Source: Acidobacteriota bacterium
GTDB taxonomy: Bacteria > Acidobacteriota > Vicinamibacteria > Vicinamibacterales > 2-12-FULL-66-21
Reading direction: 5' to 3'
Length of the DNA stretch: 10,663 bases
Assembly (NCBI GenBank): GCA_013697225.1
Contig: JACCXG010000241.1
Span: 1 to 10,663, forward strand
The position numbers were made by a program, and so were the translations under genes. Below, piece by piece: positions 1 through 6,750 of the stretch (position 1 is the stretch's first letter; the number at the start of each line of letters is the position of its first letter). The notes below the pieces were generated by a model that worked only from the letters and a program-made list of their open reading frames with translations, searched no databases and was not told the DNA's origin.

Positions 1-653
1 AGGGCGTAGTCCGCATCGGTGGCTCCCGCCTCGAGCGGGACGTTCACCGTGAAGCCCGCGCCGGCGCCCCTCCCCACTTCGTCTGCCGCACCTGTTCCGG
101 GATAGAAGGGAAACTGGTGGGTCGACACGTAGAGCACCGAGGGATCGGTGTAGAACATCCACTGGGTCCCGTTGCCGTGGTGCACGTCGATGTCCACGAC
201 CGCCACGCGCTCGACACCGCGGGCGCGCGCCGCCGCCGCTGCCACCGCCACGTTGTTGTACAGGCAGAACCCCATTGCGCGATCGGACTCGGCGTGATGC
301 CCCGGCGGCCGCACCAGCGCAAAGGCCGGCTCCCCTCCGTCCAGCGCGTGGAGCGCCGCCTGCACGGCTGCGCCGGCTGCCAGGGCCGCAATCTCGACCG
401 ACTCCGGCGACGTGTAGGTGTCTGCATCCAGCTGCACGGCCCGGCCGGCAGTCCCCTCCAGCTCGTCGAGGTACGCTGCCGCGTGAACCCGCTCGAGCTC
501 TTCACGGGTGGCAGGGCGCGGAGCGGTGCTCCGCCCGCCACGCTCGAGCCATCGCGCCGCCGCCGCGTTGAACACGTGCGCGCGCTCCATCCGCTCGGGA
601 TGCCCGGGAGGGGATACGTGTTCCTCGAAACGTGGTGAACTAATCAGCAGCAC
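1..653 (-). CDS. Histone deacetylase family protein (AcuC/HDAC-like), 3' end cut by window edge
   Basis: This gene encodes the first 217 residues of a zinc-dependent deacetylase of the arginase/deacetylase fold. The family removes acetyl groups from lysines or from small acetylated amines; the substrate cannot be read from this sequence. Visible motifs are GHPERMERA (about residues 17-25), RPPGHHAE (115-122) with the catalytic His pair H119/H120, GFCLYNNVAVAA (128-139), and DIDVHHGNGTQ (154-164), where D156 and H158 match the first two zinc ligands of HDAC8. STHQFPFYPGTG follows at 177-188. The third zinc ligand lies beyond the left edge. I chose the GTG at 653-651: it opens the protein at the usual family N-terminus, has a GGGGAGAGG ribosome-binding stretch just upstream, and overlaps the preceding acyltransferase gene by 14 bases, which suggests coupled translation. 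The family assignment is firm; a histone-like target or an acetoin-utilisation role is not implied. Confidence 0.93.
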   Translation of the reverse strand, partial: MLLISSPRFEEHVSPPGHPERMERAHVFNAAAARWLERGGRSTAPRPATREELERVHAAAYLDELEGTAGRAVQLDADTYTSPESVEIAALAAGAAVQAALHALDGGEPAFALVRPPGHHAESDRAMGFCLYNNVAVAAAAARARGVERVAVVDIDVHHGNGTQWMFYTDPSVLYVSTHQFPFYPGTGAADEVGRGAGAGFTVNVPLEAGATDADYA

Positions 654-1353
654 TGGCCTCTCCCCGCAGCAACGCGTCGCACCGCCGGCGCAGCAGCGCC
701 AGACGTTCTTCCAGCTCCTGGCGCCGCAACTCGAGGAGCCCTTCCTCCGTCCCTTCCACCCCGAACGGCTCCCCTATTGCGATAGCCACCGTGCTGAAGG
801 GTTTCGGAATCATGCCCCGATCCCAGCTGCGAGCCAGCCAGTACCGGTCCGCTTCGATATGAAACGGGAGCACCTGATGACCCGTGGCGCCCGCCAGCCA
901 CACCGCTCCGCGCTGGGCAATGCCGGCCGGCCCTCGCGGACCATCCACGGTGAACGCCGATGTATGACCCGCGGCGAGCTCCCGACGCAACTGCACCAGC
1001 GCCCTGGCGCCACCGCGGGAGGTGGACCCGCGCGCCGCCCGGAATCCAAAACGCGCCATCAGCCTTGCGATCCACTCTCCGTCGAAGTTCCGGCTGGTCA
1101 TGGCCACGACACCGCGGCCGCGCCAGTACAGCGTGGCCGGCAGGATGCGCCCGTGCCACAGCGCCAGGATCGGAGGGCGCCCGGTACTGACCAGCGCGTC
1201 ATAGTGATGCGCGCCGTCCACCCGCCAGGTCCACGTACGGCCCAGCGCCGCAACGAGCGGGAAGGCCGCCGCGGCGATTGCTCCGGCCTGCACGTTGCGC
1301 CAGGAAACACCAGGAAGAAATGCCAAAATTGCCAAAATTGTCAAGATTGCCAA
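640..1353 (-). CDS. DUF374 lysophospholipid acyltransferase (LPLAT)-like protein
   Basis: The product (237 residues from the TTG at 1353) resembles the DUF374 branch of the LPLAT superfamily, which transfers acyl chains to lipid acceptors at the inner face of the inner membrane. Motifs seen are ALWHGR (64-69, with the likely catalytic His67), SRNFDGEW (87-94), RGSTSRGG (108-115) and VDGPRGPAG (136-144). The acceptor is unknown; a lipid A or outer-membrane lipid is a reasonable guess, because members of this superfamily are common in Gram-negative bacteria. The start is uncertain. The frame is open back to the ETF-QO stop at 1423, with no ATG or clear ribosome-binding site. TTG at 1353 is the first common start, and CTG at 1371 or an internal GTG near residue 21 are alternatives. 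Residues 1-12 are very hydrophobic and are encoded by a 9-base repeat. The 3' end overlaps the deacetylase gene by 14 bases. Confidence 0.85.
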   Translation of the reverse strand: MAILTILAILAFLPGVSWRNVQAGAIAAAAFPLVAALGRTWTWRVDGAHHYDALVSTGRPPILALWHGRILPATLYWRGRGVVAMTSRNFDGEWIARLMARFGFRAARGSTSRGGARALVQLRRELAAGHTSAFTVDGPRGPAGIAQRGAVWLAGATGHQVLPFHIEADRYWLARSWDRGMIPKPFSTVAIAIGEPFGVEGTEEGLLELRRQELEERLALLRRRCDALLRGEASAAD

Positions 1354-1357
1354 AATC
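1322..1357. repeat. In-frame 9-base tandem repeat, four units
   Basis: On the plus strand the units are GCCAAAATT, GCCAAAATT, GTCAAGATT and GCCAAAATC, exactly nine bases apart. Read on the minus strand, each unit gives three codons (Ile-Leu-Ala or Ile-Leu-Thr), so the array encodes the hydrophobic leader of the DUF374 protein. The block is AT-rich in otherwise GC-rich DNA. Gain or loss of a unit would keep the reading frame and change leader length by three residues. Whether the repeat is translated depends on the unresolved start codon. Confidence 0.9.
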
Positions 1358-1422
1358 AGAAGAATAGCCAGGAGCGCCTGCGCTGTTCTGCCGACTCGCC
1401 ACGAGGGAGCAAGGAGGCGAGG

Positions 1423-3087
1423 CTACATGCCGTCGTACTGGGGGCCGCCTCCCCCTTCAGGGGGCACCCAGTCGATGACCTGGTAGGGATCCATGATGTC
1501 GCACGTCTTGCAATGCACGCAGTTGGAGGCATTGATCTGGAGCTTCCGGGTACCATCCCCTGCATCCACCATCTCGTAGACGTTTGCGGGGCAAAAGCGA
1601 GTGCAGGGGTTGCCGTATTCCTCCCGGCAGCGGGTCCGGCAGATATCCGTGTCATGGACGATGAGGTGCGAGGGCTGATCCTCGTCATGACGGGTGCCGG
1701 AATGGTGGACGTTGGTCAGCCGATCGAACGTCAGCCGGCGATCGATTCGCACCGGGGTGACGGGCACATCCGGGTTCGGCCGGCCGTGGGGATAATACGC
1801 TGCCAGTGTGCGCATCCGCTCGAACCCGGGATGCGACGGCATCGGGTCGCGAATCCACCACCCTCCAGAAATAAGCGACAGCCCGGAATACGCCACGCCT
1901 GCAGGAAGCCCACGGCCGAAGCTCTGATGCACGTTGCGAACGGGATACAGCTCCGCGCGTACGCTGCTCCCGTTGATGCGCTCCTCGTAGCTGCGCAGGC
2001 GTGATGCCGAGGTGTCGTTCGCACGAACGGCATCGAACGCGGTCTCCGCCGCCAGCATCCCGGTGCGCATGGCCAGATGAATCCCCTTGAGCCGCATCGA
2101 GTTCAGAAAGCCGCCCGCATCCCCGGCAATGAGCACACCATCGGCATACACGCGCGGCACCGCGTGCCAGCCCCCCTCCGGGAGTGCCTTCGCGCCGTAG
2201 CGCACCATCTGCCCCCCGTCGAGCAGTGACGCTACCAGCGGGTGACGCTTGAAGTGCTGGAACGTCGCGTGCGGGTCGAACATCGGATCGCGGTAATCGA
2301 GCCCGGCGACGAACCCCACCGACGTGAGCCCGTCGGGCATCGCATAGATGAAGCCCCCGCCGAACTCCTCCATCCGCAGCGGGTAGCCCATTGTGTGGAT
2401 GACGGTGCCCGGGGGTAGACGATCGGCGGGCACCTCCCACAATTCCTTGATGCCCAGGGCATACTGCTGCGGCGCGCGCCCCTCGTCCAGCGCCAGGCGC
2501 CGGACGAGCGCCTTCGTCAGGTTGCCGCGCACCCCGTCCGCCAGAATGGTGACCTTCGCCCGGATATCCACCCCCGGCTCGAACGTGGACTTCACCTCAC
2601 CATGCCGGCCGATTCCACGATCCCCCGTTCGCAGCCCCGCAACGCGGTTTCCCTCGTACAGCAGCTCGACCGCCGGGAAACCGGTGAACACGTCGATTCC
2701 CTCGGCCTCGACGAGCGCGCCCATCCATTTCACGAACCTGTTCAGCGAGATGATGACGTTCCCGTGGTTCTTGAGCGGCGGAGGGGTAATCGGGAACTGG
2801 AACCGGCTCCCGCGCGTCAGGAAGTAGACGTGGTCGTGCCGCACCTCGGCGGCTATAGGCGCCCCCCTCGAGAGGTAGTCGGGAACCAGCTCCGCCAGGG
2901 CGCTCGGGTCCAGGACAGCACCCGAAAGCATGTGCGCTCCCGCCTCTCGGGCCTTTTCGAGCACCGCGATCGCGAGCGGCTCTCCGCCGTGCTCCTTCTG
3001 GAGCCTCGCAAGACGCAACGCTGCCGACATGCCGGCCGGGCCGCCGCCGGCGATCAGGATGTCGACGTCCAGAGATTCGCGAGTCAC
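1423..3087 (-). CDS. Electron transfer flavoprotein:quinone oxidoreductase (ETF-QO)
   Basis: This 554-residue protein passes electrons from reduced ETF to the membrane quinone pool, using FAD and one [4Fe-4S] cluster. The N-terminus carries the dinucleotide-binding motif GGGPAG (14-19), and a second FAD-contacting segment reads GVLIAGDAGGFLNSM in the middle third. The C-terminal ferredoxin-like domain has RFCP (Cys499) and NCVHCKTCDI (Cys523, 526, 529), the four expected cluster ligands, and ends in the family hallmark WVPPEGGGGPQYDGM. Extra cysteines at 483, 487 and 495 lie just before the first ligand; I recall similar ones in other bacterial members but not in the mitochondrial enzyme. Length fits the processed mitochondrial protein. 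The start is GTG at 3087, with GAAAG five bases upstream and AGGAAG farther up, both supplied by the heptamer repeat. It lies downstream of etfA in the same direction, matching its partner. FixC-like proteins are smaller and lack the fused cluster domain, so they fit less well. Confidence 0.97.
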   Translation of the reverse strand: MTRESLDVDILIAGGGPAGMSAALRLARLQKEHGGEPLAIAVLEKAREAGAHMLSGAVLDPSALAELVPDYLSRGAPIAAEVRHDHVYFLTRGSRFQFPITPPPLKNHGNVIISLNRFVKWMGALVEAEGIDVFTGFPAVELLYEGNRVAGLRTGDRGIGRHGEVKSTFEPGVDIRAKVTILADGVRGNLTKALVRRLALDEGRAPQQYALGIKELWEVPADRLPPGTVIHTMGYPLRMEEFGGGFIYAMPDGLTSVGFVAGLDYRDPMFDPHATFQHFKRHPLVASLLDGGQMVRYGAKALPEGGWHAVPRVYADGVLIAGDAGGFLNSMRLKGIHLAMRTGMLAAETAFDAVRANDTSASRLRSYEERINGSSVRAELYPVRNVHQSFGRGLPAGVAYSGLSLISGGWWIRDPMPSHPGFERMRTLAAYYPHGRPNPDVPVTPVRIDRRLTFDRLTNVHHSGTRHDEDQPSHLIVHDTDICRTRCREEYGNPCTRFCPANVYEMVDAGDGTRKLQINASNCVHCKTCDIMDPYQVIDWVPPEGGGGPQYDGM

Positions 3088-3090
3088 GTG

Positions 3091-3256
3091 GCTTTCTGCT
3101 TCCTGCTTCCTGCTGCCGGCCTCCCGCTACCGCTACCTACTGCCTGCTGCGGGCTTGCCGCTAGCGCTTCCCGCGCCCGCTTCCTGCTGCCCGCTGCCCG
3201 CTGCCCGCTTCCCGCTGCGTGCTTCCCGCTGCGTGCTGGAAACTGGAAACCGGAAG
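3091..3256. repeat. Heptamer tandem repeat filling the etfA to ETF-QO spacer
   Basis: Nearly the whole 169-base spacer (3088-3256) is a degenerate 7-base tandem repeat. Plus-strand units include GCTTTCT, GCTTCCT (twice), GCTGCCG, three consecutive GCTGCCC (3186-3206), and alternating GCTTCCC/GCTGCGT (3207-3234). A few units have six bases. The last three units (3235-3255: GCTGGAA, ACTGGAA, ACCGGAA) switch to the complementary sense. In the transcribed strand, therefore, CTTCC-type units directly follow the etfA stop and GGAAGC-type units lead up to the ETF-QO start. A period of seven excludes a coding role. I see no terminator with a U-run and no convincing promoter inside. Confidence 0.9.
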
Positions 3257-4216
3257 CTATCTTTTCAGCTCCGCGATGATTGCCGGCACCACCTCGAACA
3301 GGTCTCCGACGATGCCGTAGTCGGCGACTTCGAAGATGGGGGCGTCGGCGTCCTTGTTGATCGCGACGATGGTGCGGGCTCCCTTCATGCCGACCAGGTG
3401 CTGGATTGCGCCGGAGATCCCGAGCGCCACGTACAGCTTTGGCGCGACCGTCTGGCCGGAGCTGCCAATCTGCCGGTCCATCGGCAGCCAGCCCGCGTCG
3501 CAAATCGGCCGCGAGGCGGCGAGCTCCGCGCCAAGCGCCTGGGCGAGACCCTCGGCGATCTTGAGATGCTCCTGCCCCTTGATTCCCCGGCCCACCGCAA
3601 CAATGCGTTCGGCCTGGGAGAGATCGACGGCCCCCTTGGCCTCCTGGAACGGCAGCTCAGGACGTTGCCGGATACGTGACGCGTCGAGGCTGACCTCCGC
3701 CTTCTGCACCGGAGCGGGCGCTGCGCCGCGCGCAGCCGCATCCCCGCGGAATGCGCCGATCTGGAGGGTGACCAGGTGTGGCGCCGGTCCCGTGGCGGCA
3801 ACCTCAGCACTCAGTTTCCCCTGGAACATCGGTCGAACGAACACGACCCGATCCCCTTCGGGTCGGATCGCGGTGACGTCGGTGATGAGCGATCGACCGA
3901 GGCGGGCGGCGAGCGCCGGAGCGAAATCGCGGGTCTGATAGGTATGCGGCAGGAACACGAGTGACGGCGCCTGGGCCTCGATCAGGGAGGCCAGCGCGAG
4001 CACGTATCCGTCGGCAGTGTAGTGCTCGAGAGCCGGATCCTCGAGGAGGAGCACCATCTCGCACTCCGCCGTGGCCAGTTCGTCTGCAACACCGCCGACG
4101 TTCGCTCCGGGGACGGCGATCCTCACCGGACCGGTCGTCTGGGCGGCGGCGACGGTTTCCCATGTCGCCCGGTTCAGCCGCCCCTCGCGTGCCTCGGCGA
4201 TCACGAGCACGCTCAC
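3257..4216 (-). CDS. etfA: Electron transfer flavoprotein subunit alpha
   Basis: EtfA (319 residues) binds the redox-active FAD of the soluble ETF heterodimer, which takes electrons from acyl-CoA dehydrogenases and related dehydrogenases. The FAD domain is complete: VGRGIKGQEHLK (208-219), ASRPICDAGW (234-243), RQIGSSGQTVAPKLYVALG (248-266), ISGAIQHLVGMK (267-278), INKDADAPIFEVADYGIVGD (287-306). The Gly-Ser-Ser-Gly-Gln-Thr stretch and the SGAIQH segment are the usual FAD contacts. The start is GTG at 4216. It overlaps the etfB stop by four bases (GTGA) and has GAGGG seven bases upstream inside etfB, so the subunits are probably translated together in equal amounts. Length is normal for the family. 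No bifurcating-type features could be judged from the sequence alone; the dedicated ETF-QO next door argues for the ordinary respiratory type. Confidence 0.98.
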   Translation of the reverse strand: MSVLVIAEAREGRLNRATWETVAAAQTTGPVRIAVPGANVGGVADELATAECEMVLLLEDPALEHYTADGYVLALASLIEAQAPSLVFLPHTYQTRDFAPALAARLGRSLITDVTAIRPEGDRVVFVRPMFQGKLSAEVAATGPAPHLVTLQIGAFRGDAAARGAAPAPVQKAEVSLDASRIRQRPELPFQEAKGAVDLSQAERIVAVGRGIKGQEHLKIAEGLAQALGAELAASRPICDAGWLPMDRQIGSSGQTVAPKLYVALGISGAIQHLVGMKGARTIVAINKDADAPIFEVADYGIVGDLFEVVPAIIAELKR

Positions 4217-4977
4217 TGGATCACCCTCGCCTCGTCACGCAGCTTCGTCACCAGCCCCTTCGCAGCGTCGGTGGGCGAGCCGCCGATCATCTGCGATGTC
4301 TTGCCCTTCTCCGGCACGTAGAGGGCGAGAATCTCCTGCATCCGTGCCCCGTCGCCCGAAGGGGCGACCTTCCGGATCTCCTTCTTCTTCGCGGCCATGA
4401 TGCCCTTCAGGGTCGCGTAGCGGAGCTGGTTGATGCCGCTCTGAATCGTCAGCAAGGCCGGCAGCGGCAGGCTCACCCACTGGAACCATCCCCCTTCGAG
4501 CTCGCGCTTCACGCGAAGACCGCCGTCGACCACCTGCACTTCCATGATGATCGTCGCATGCGGGATGCCCAGGGTTTCGGCGAGCACGACGCCAACCTGC
4601 GCGAATCCCTGATCGTCGGACTGGAGCCCGGTGAGGACGAGATCGAACGCCTCCTCGCGCACGGCCGCGGCAAGCGCCGCCGCCACGGTTCCTGCGTCAG
4701 CGGACGCGAGGGAGTCCGCCTCGACGTGGACGGCCCGGTCCGCTCCCCTGGCGAGTGCCTCGCGGATGACCTGCGTGGCACGCGCCGGTCCCGCGCAGCA
4801 CACCACGACTTCCCCGCCTTGCTTCTCCTTCAGGCGGAGCGCCTCCTCGAGGGCGTAGGCATCCGGTTCGTTCAGCTCGAAGCTGGCATCGGCGTCCCGA
4901 ATCCAGGTCTTCTGCTCATCGACCCGCAGCCCCCACTCGCGTGTGACGACCTGTTTGATGCAGACGGCGATTTTCAT
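4213..4977 (-). CDS. etfB: Electron transfer flavoprotein subunit beta
   Basis: EtfB (254 residues) is the partner subunit of EtfA; in known ETFs it binds AMP and shapes the dehydrogenase docking surface. Recognisable segments are the N-terminal MKIAVCIKQV, LNEPDAYALEEALRLKE (36-52), LTGLQSDDQGFAQVG (115-129) and the ETF-beta signature region from VKRELEGG (157-164) through LPALLTIQSGINQLRYATLK (172-191) to MAAKKKEI. I chose ATG at 4977 because the family begins exactly there. A GTG at 4986 would add three residues (Met-Arg-Ala), and it has AGGA about five bases upstream, supplied by the heptamer repeat, so it is a real alternative. The gene follows the 263-base repeat-rich spacer after fabF and is coupled to etfA by a 4-base overlap. 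Confidence 0.97.
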   Translation of the reverse strand: MKIAVCIKQVVTREWGLRVDEQKTWIRDADASFELNEPDAYALEEALRLKEKQGGEVVVCCAGPARATQVIREALARGADRAVHVEADSLASADAGTVAAALAAAVREEAFDLVLTGLQSDDQGFAQVGVVLAETLGIPHATIIMEVQVVDGGLRVKRELEGGWFQWVSLPLPALLTIQSGINQLRYATLKGIMAAKKKEIRKVAPSGDGARMQEILALYVPEKGKTSQMIGGSPTDAAKGLVTKLRDEARVIQ

Positions 4978-4988
4978 GGCTCTCACAC

Positions 4989-5115
4989 GCTTCCTGCTTC
5001 CAGCTTCCAGCTGCCTGCTTCCCGCTATCCGCTACTCGCTTCCCGGCACCCGCCGCTCGTCGCCTGCTACACGCTTTCAGTTTGCTGTTGCAGCTTCCTG
5101 CGGTGCCAGCTGCCT
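4989..5115. repeat. Heptamer tandem repeat, long arm before etfB
   Basis: Fourteen back-to-back 7-base units run from 4989 to 5086 on the plus strand, among them GCTTCCT, GCTTCCA (twice), GCTGCCT, GCTTCCC, GCTATCC, GCTACTC and GCTTTCA. After a short 6-base slip come GCTTCCT (5093-5099) and GCTGCCT (5109-5115). In the transcribed strand these read GGAAGC/GGCAGC and end about ten bases before the etfB start. The repeat belongs to the same family as the block between etfA and ETF-QO. Repeats become less regular from about 5045 onward. Confidence 0.9.
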
Positions 5116-5192
5116 CCCCATCCAAACCCCACCTGGGTCAGTAAGGAAGGCCCCGCACTTCGCGGTGCACAGCGATCTCGATCAGCCGGAGC
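5116..5192. other. Non-repeat core of the fabF-etfB spacer
   Basis: About 77 bases of non-repetitive sequence sit between the two oppositely oriented heptamer arms. They hold a small possible stem (CCGC and GCGG around a 5-base loop, about 5152-5164) and two GATC sites close together (about 5174-5183). I see no reading frame of note, no U-run terminator and no convincing promoter for etfBA. Its function is unknown. Confidence 0.5.
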
Positions 5193-5234
5193 GGGTAGCT
5201 GGCAGCTGGCAGCCTGAAGCGGGCAGCGGGAAGC
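5193..5234. repeat. Heptamer tandem repeat, inverted arm after fabF
   Basis: Six perfect 7-base steps on the plus strand read GGGTAGC, TGGCAGC, TGGCAGC, CTGAAGC, GGGCAGC and GGGAAGC. This is the reverse complement of the unit in the long arm at 4989-5115. In the transcribed strand the arm gives GCTTCCC-type units starting about six bases after the fabF stop. GGCAGCTGGCA at 5201-5211 is perfectly complementary to TGCCAGCTGCC at 5104-5114, so the two arms could pair across about 86 bases. Confidence 0.9.
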
Positions 5235-5240
5235 GGGACA

Positions 5241-6482
5241 CTACTCCTCATACCTCTTGAACAGCAAAGCACCGTTCGTGCCGCCGAACCCGAACGAGTT
5301 CGAGAGCGCGTACGTTATCTTCATCGGCCGCGCGGTGTTGGGCACGTAGTCGAGATCGCAGGCAGGATCGGGCGTCTCATAGTTGATCGTGGGCGGGGCG
5401 ACCTGATGGCGCACCGCCAGCGCGGTGATGCCTGCCTCGAGGCCGCCGGCGGCGCCAAGCAGGTGGCCGGTCATCGACTTCGTGGACGAGATCGCCAGCT
5501 TCGCCGCATGCTCCCCGAACAGGCGTCTGATCGCCAGCGTCTCCAGCTTGTCGTTGTACGGGGTCGAGGTGCCATGGGCGTTGATGTAGTCCACCGCCTC
5601 GATGCCGACGCCGGCGTCTTCGAGGGCCGACGCCATGACACGCATGCCGCCGTCCCCATCCTCTGACGGCGCCGTGATGTGGAACGCATCGGCTGACATG
5701 CCGTAGCCGACCAGTTCCGCGTAGATCGGGGCTCCCCGGCCCCTGGCGTGCTCCAGCTCCTCCAGCACGATTACGCCGGAGCCTTCCCCCATGATGAAGC
5801 CGTCCCTGTCGCGGTCGAACGGCCGGCTGGCGCGTGACGGTTCGTCGTTTCTGGTCGAGAGGGCCCGCATGGCGGCAAATCCCCCGACACCCATCGGTGT
5901 GATGGCCGACTCGGACCCTCCGGCAATCATCACGTCCGCCTTGCCGCGGCGGATCACCTCGAGCGCGTCTCCAATGGCATGGGCGGAGGCCGAGCAGGCC
6001 GTGCAGGTTGCCGAGTTCGGCCCCTTGGCGCCAAAGCGGATCGAGACCTGGCCGGCAGCCAGATTGATGATGGCGGCGGGGATGAAGAACGGCGAGATCC
6101 GCCTCGGTCCCCCTTCGAGCAGGGCCCGGTGCTCGCGCTCGATCGTGCTGAACCCGCCTATTCCCGACGCGATGAACACACCGACGCGCGTCGCGTTCTC
6201 CGCCGTCACCTCCAGCTTCGCATCGTCCACCGCGAACTGGGAGGCGGCGATGGCGAGCTGGATGAAGACGTCCATCTTCTTGACGTCTTTCTTCTCGATG
6301 AACTGCAGCGGGTCGAAGCCCTGCACCTCACCCGCGATGCGCGCCGAGAACTGTGACGCGTCGAACCGGGTGATCGCCCCGATGCCGCTCCGCCCGGCGC
6401 ACAGTGCCTTCCAGTTGGCCTCGGTGCCGATGCCGAGCGGCGACACCAGGCCGACGCCCGTCACGACGACTCGCCTGCTCAC
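5241..6482 (-). CDS. fabF: 3-oxoacyl-[acyl-carrier-protein] synthase II
   Basis: FabF (413 residues) elongates acyl-ACP by decarboxylative condensation with malonyl-ACP in cytoplasmic type II fatty-acid synthesis. The thiolase-fold catalytic triad is intact: Cys163 in TACSASAHA, His303 in NAHGTSTPYND and His340 in TGHLLGAAGG, with Lys335 in SSTKSMTGH. These positions match the E. coli enzyme. The C-terminal NSFGFGGTN gating loop is present. GTG at 6482 is the start; GGAGG lies about five bases upstream and MSRRVVVTGVG is the standard N-terminus. It follows acpP after 15 bases, the classic acpP-fabF pair. With no fabH in the usual place in this cluster, initiation must come from elsewhere; FabF itself has the Cys-His-His triad of an elongating enzyme, not the Cys-His-Asn of FabH. 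Confidence 0.98.
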   Translation of the reverse strand: MSRRVVVTGVGLVSPLGIGTEANWKALCAGRSGIGAITRFDASQFSARIAGEVQGFDPLQFIEKKDVKKMDVFIQLAIAASQFAVDDAKLEVTAENATRVGVFIASGIGGFSTIEREHRALLEGGPRRISPFFIPAAIINLAAGQVSIRFGAKGPNSATCTACSASAHAIGDALEVIRRGKADVMIAGGSESAITPMGVGGFAAMRALSTRNDEPSRASRPFDRDRDGFIMGEGSGVIVLEELEHARGRGAPIYAELVGYGMSADAFHITAPSEDGDGGMRVMASALEDAGVGIEAVDYINAHGTSTPYNDKLETLAIRRLFGEHAAKLAISSTKSMTGHLLGAAGGLEAGITALAVRHQVAPPTINYETPDPACDLDYVPNTARPMKITYALSNSFGFGGTNGALLFKRYEE

Positions 6483-6497
6483 TGAGCCTCCGATGCG

Positions 6498-6737
6498 TTA
6501 CTTTTTCTTGGAATGGGATTCGATGTACTCGATGGCCTCGCGGACGCGCGTGATCTTCTCGGCATCTTCGTCGGGGATTTCGATACCGAACTCCTCCTCG
6601 AACGCCATCACAAGTTCCACGGTATCGAGCGAGTCGGCCCCGAGGTCGTCGACAAACGACGCATCCGGCGTCACTTCCTCTTCGTCCACCCCGAGCTGTT
6701 CCACGATGATGCTCTTCACTTTTTCAGCGACGGCCAT
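6498..6737 (-). CDS. acpP: Acyl carrier protein
   Basis: AcpP (79 residues) carries growing acyl chains on a 4'-phosphopantetheine arm for the Fab enzymes and PlsX. The attachment site is Ser36 in LGADSLDTVELVM, followed by the typical acidic recognition helix FEEEFGIEIPDEDAEKI. Length and strongly acidic composition are normal. The start is ATG at 6737 with GGAGGG about five bases upstream. The gene is preceded by a 92-base spacer with two perfect hairpins, one next to the fabG stop and one directly before this ribosome-binding site. This fits separate control or mRNA stabilisation for a protein usually needed in far larger amounts than its neighbours. Confidence 0.99.
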   Translation of the reverse strand: MAVAEKVKSIIVEQLGVDEEEVTPDASFVDDLGADSLDTVELVMAFEEEFGIEIPDEDAEKITRVREAIEYIESHSKKK

Positions 6738-6750
6738 TCAGCCCTCCACG

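Noticed and set aside
1423..1425. Readthrough from ETF-QO into the DUF374 frame, which is the same frame and open after the TAG
   Set aside because: ETF-QO ends exactly at its family C-terminus, and the 69 bases between look like ordinary spacer; shared frame is expected one time in three.
508..2004. Long plus-strand open frame (498 codons) opposite the deacetylase, DUF374 and ETF-QO genes
   Set aside because: Composition is Arg/Pro/His-rich with no recognisable domain, and it is antisense to genes with full motifs; a GC-rich shadow frame.
5116..5192. Separate promoter for etfBA in the spacer core
   Set aside because: No pair of -35 and -10 elements at proper spacing could be found by eye; it may exist but is not supported.
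3961..5217. Long plus-strand open frame (418 codons) opposite etfA and etfB
   Set aside because: It runs through the heptamer repeats and opposes two well-supported genes; no family resemblance.
3091..5234. Possible CRISPR array in the repeat-rich spacers
   Set aside because: The repeat unit is 7 bases, degenerate and back-to-back, with no uniform longer repeats separated by unique spacers and no cas genes.
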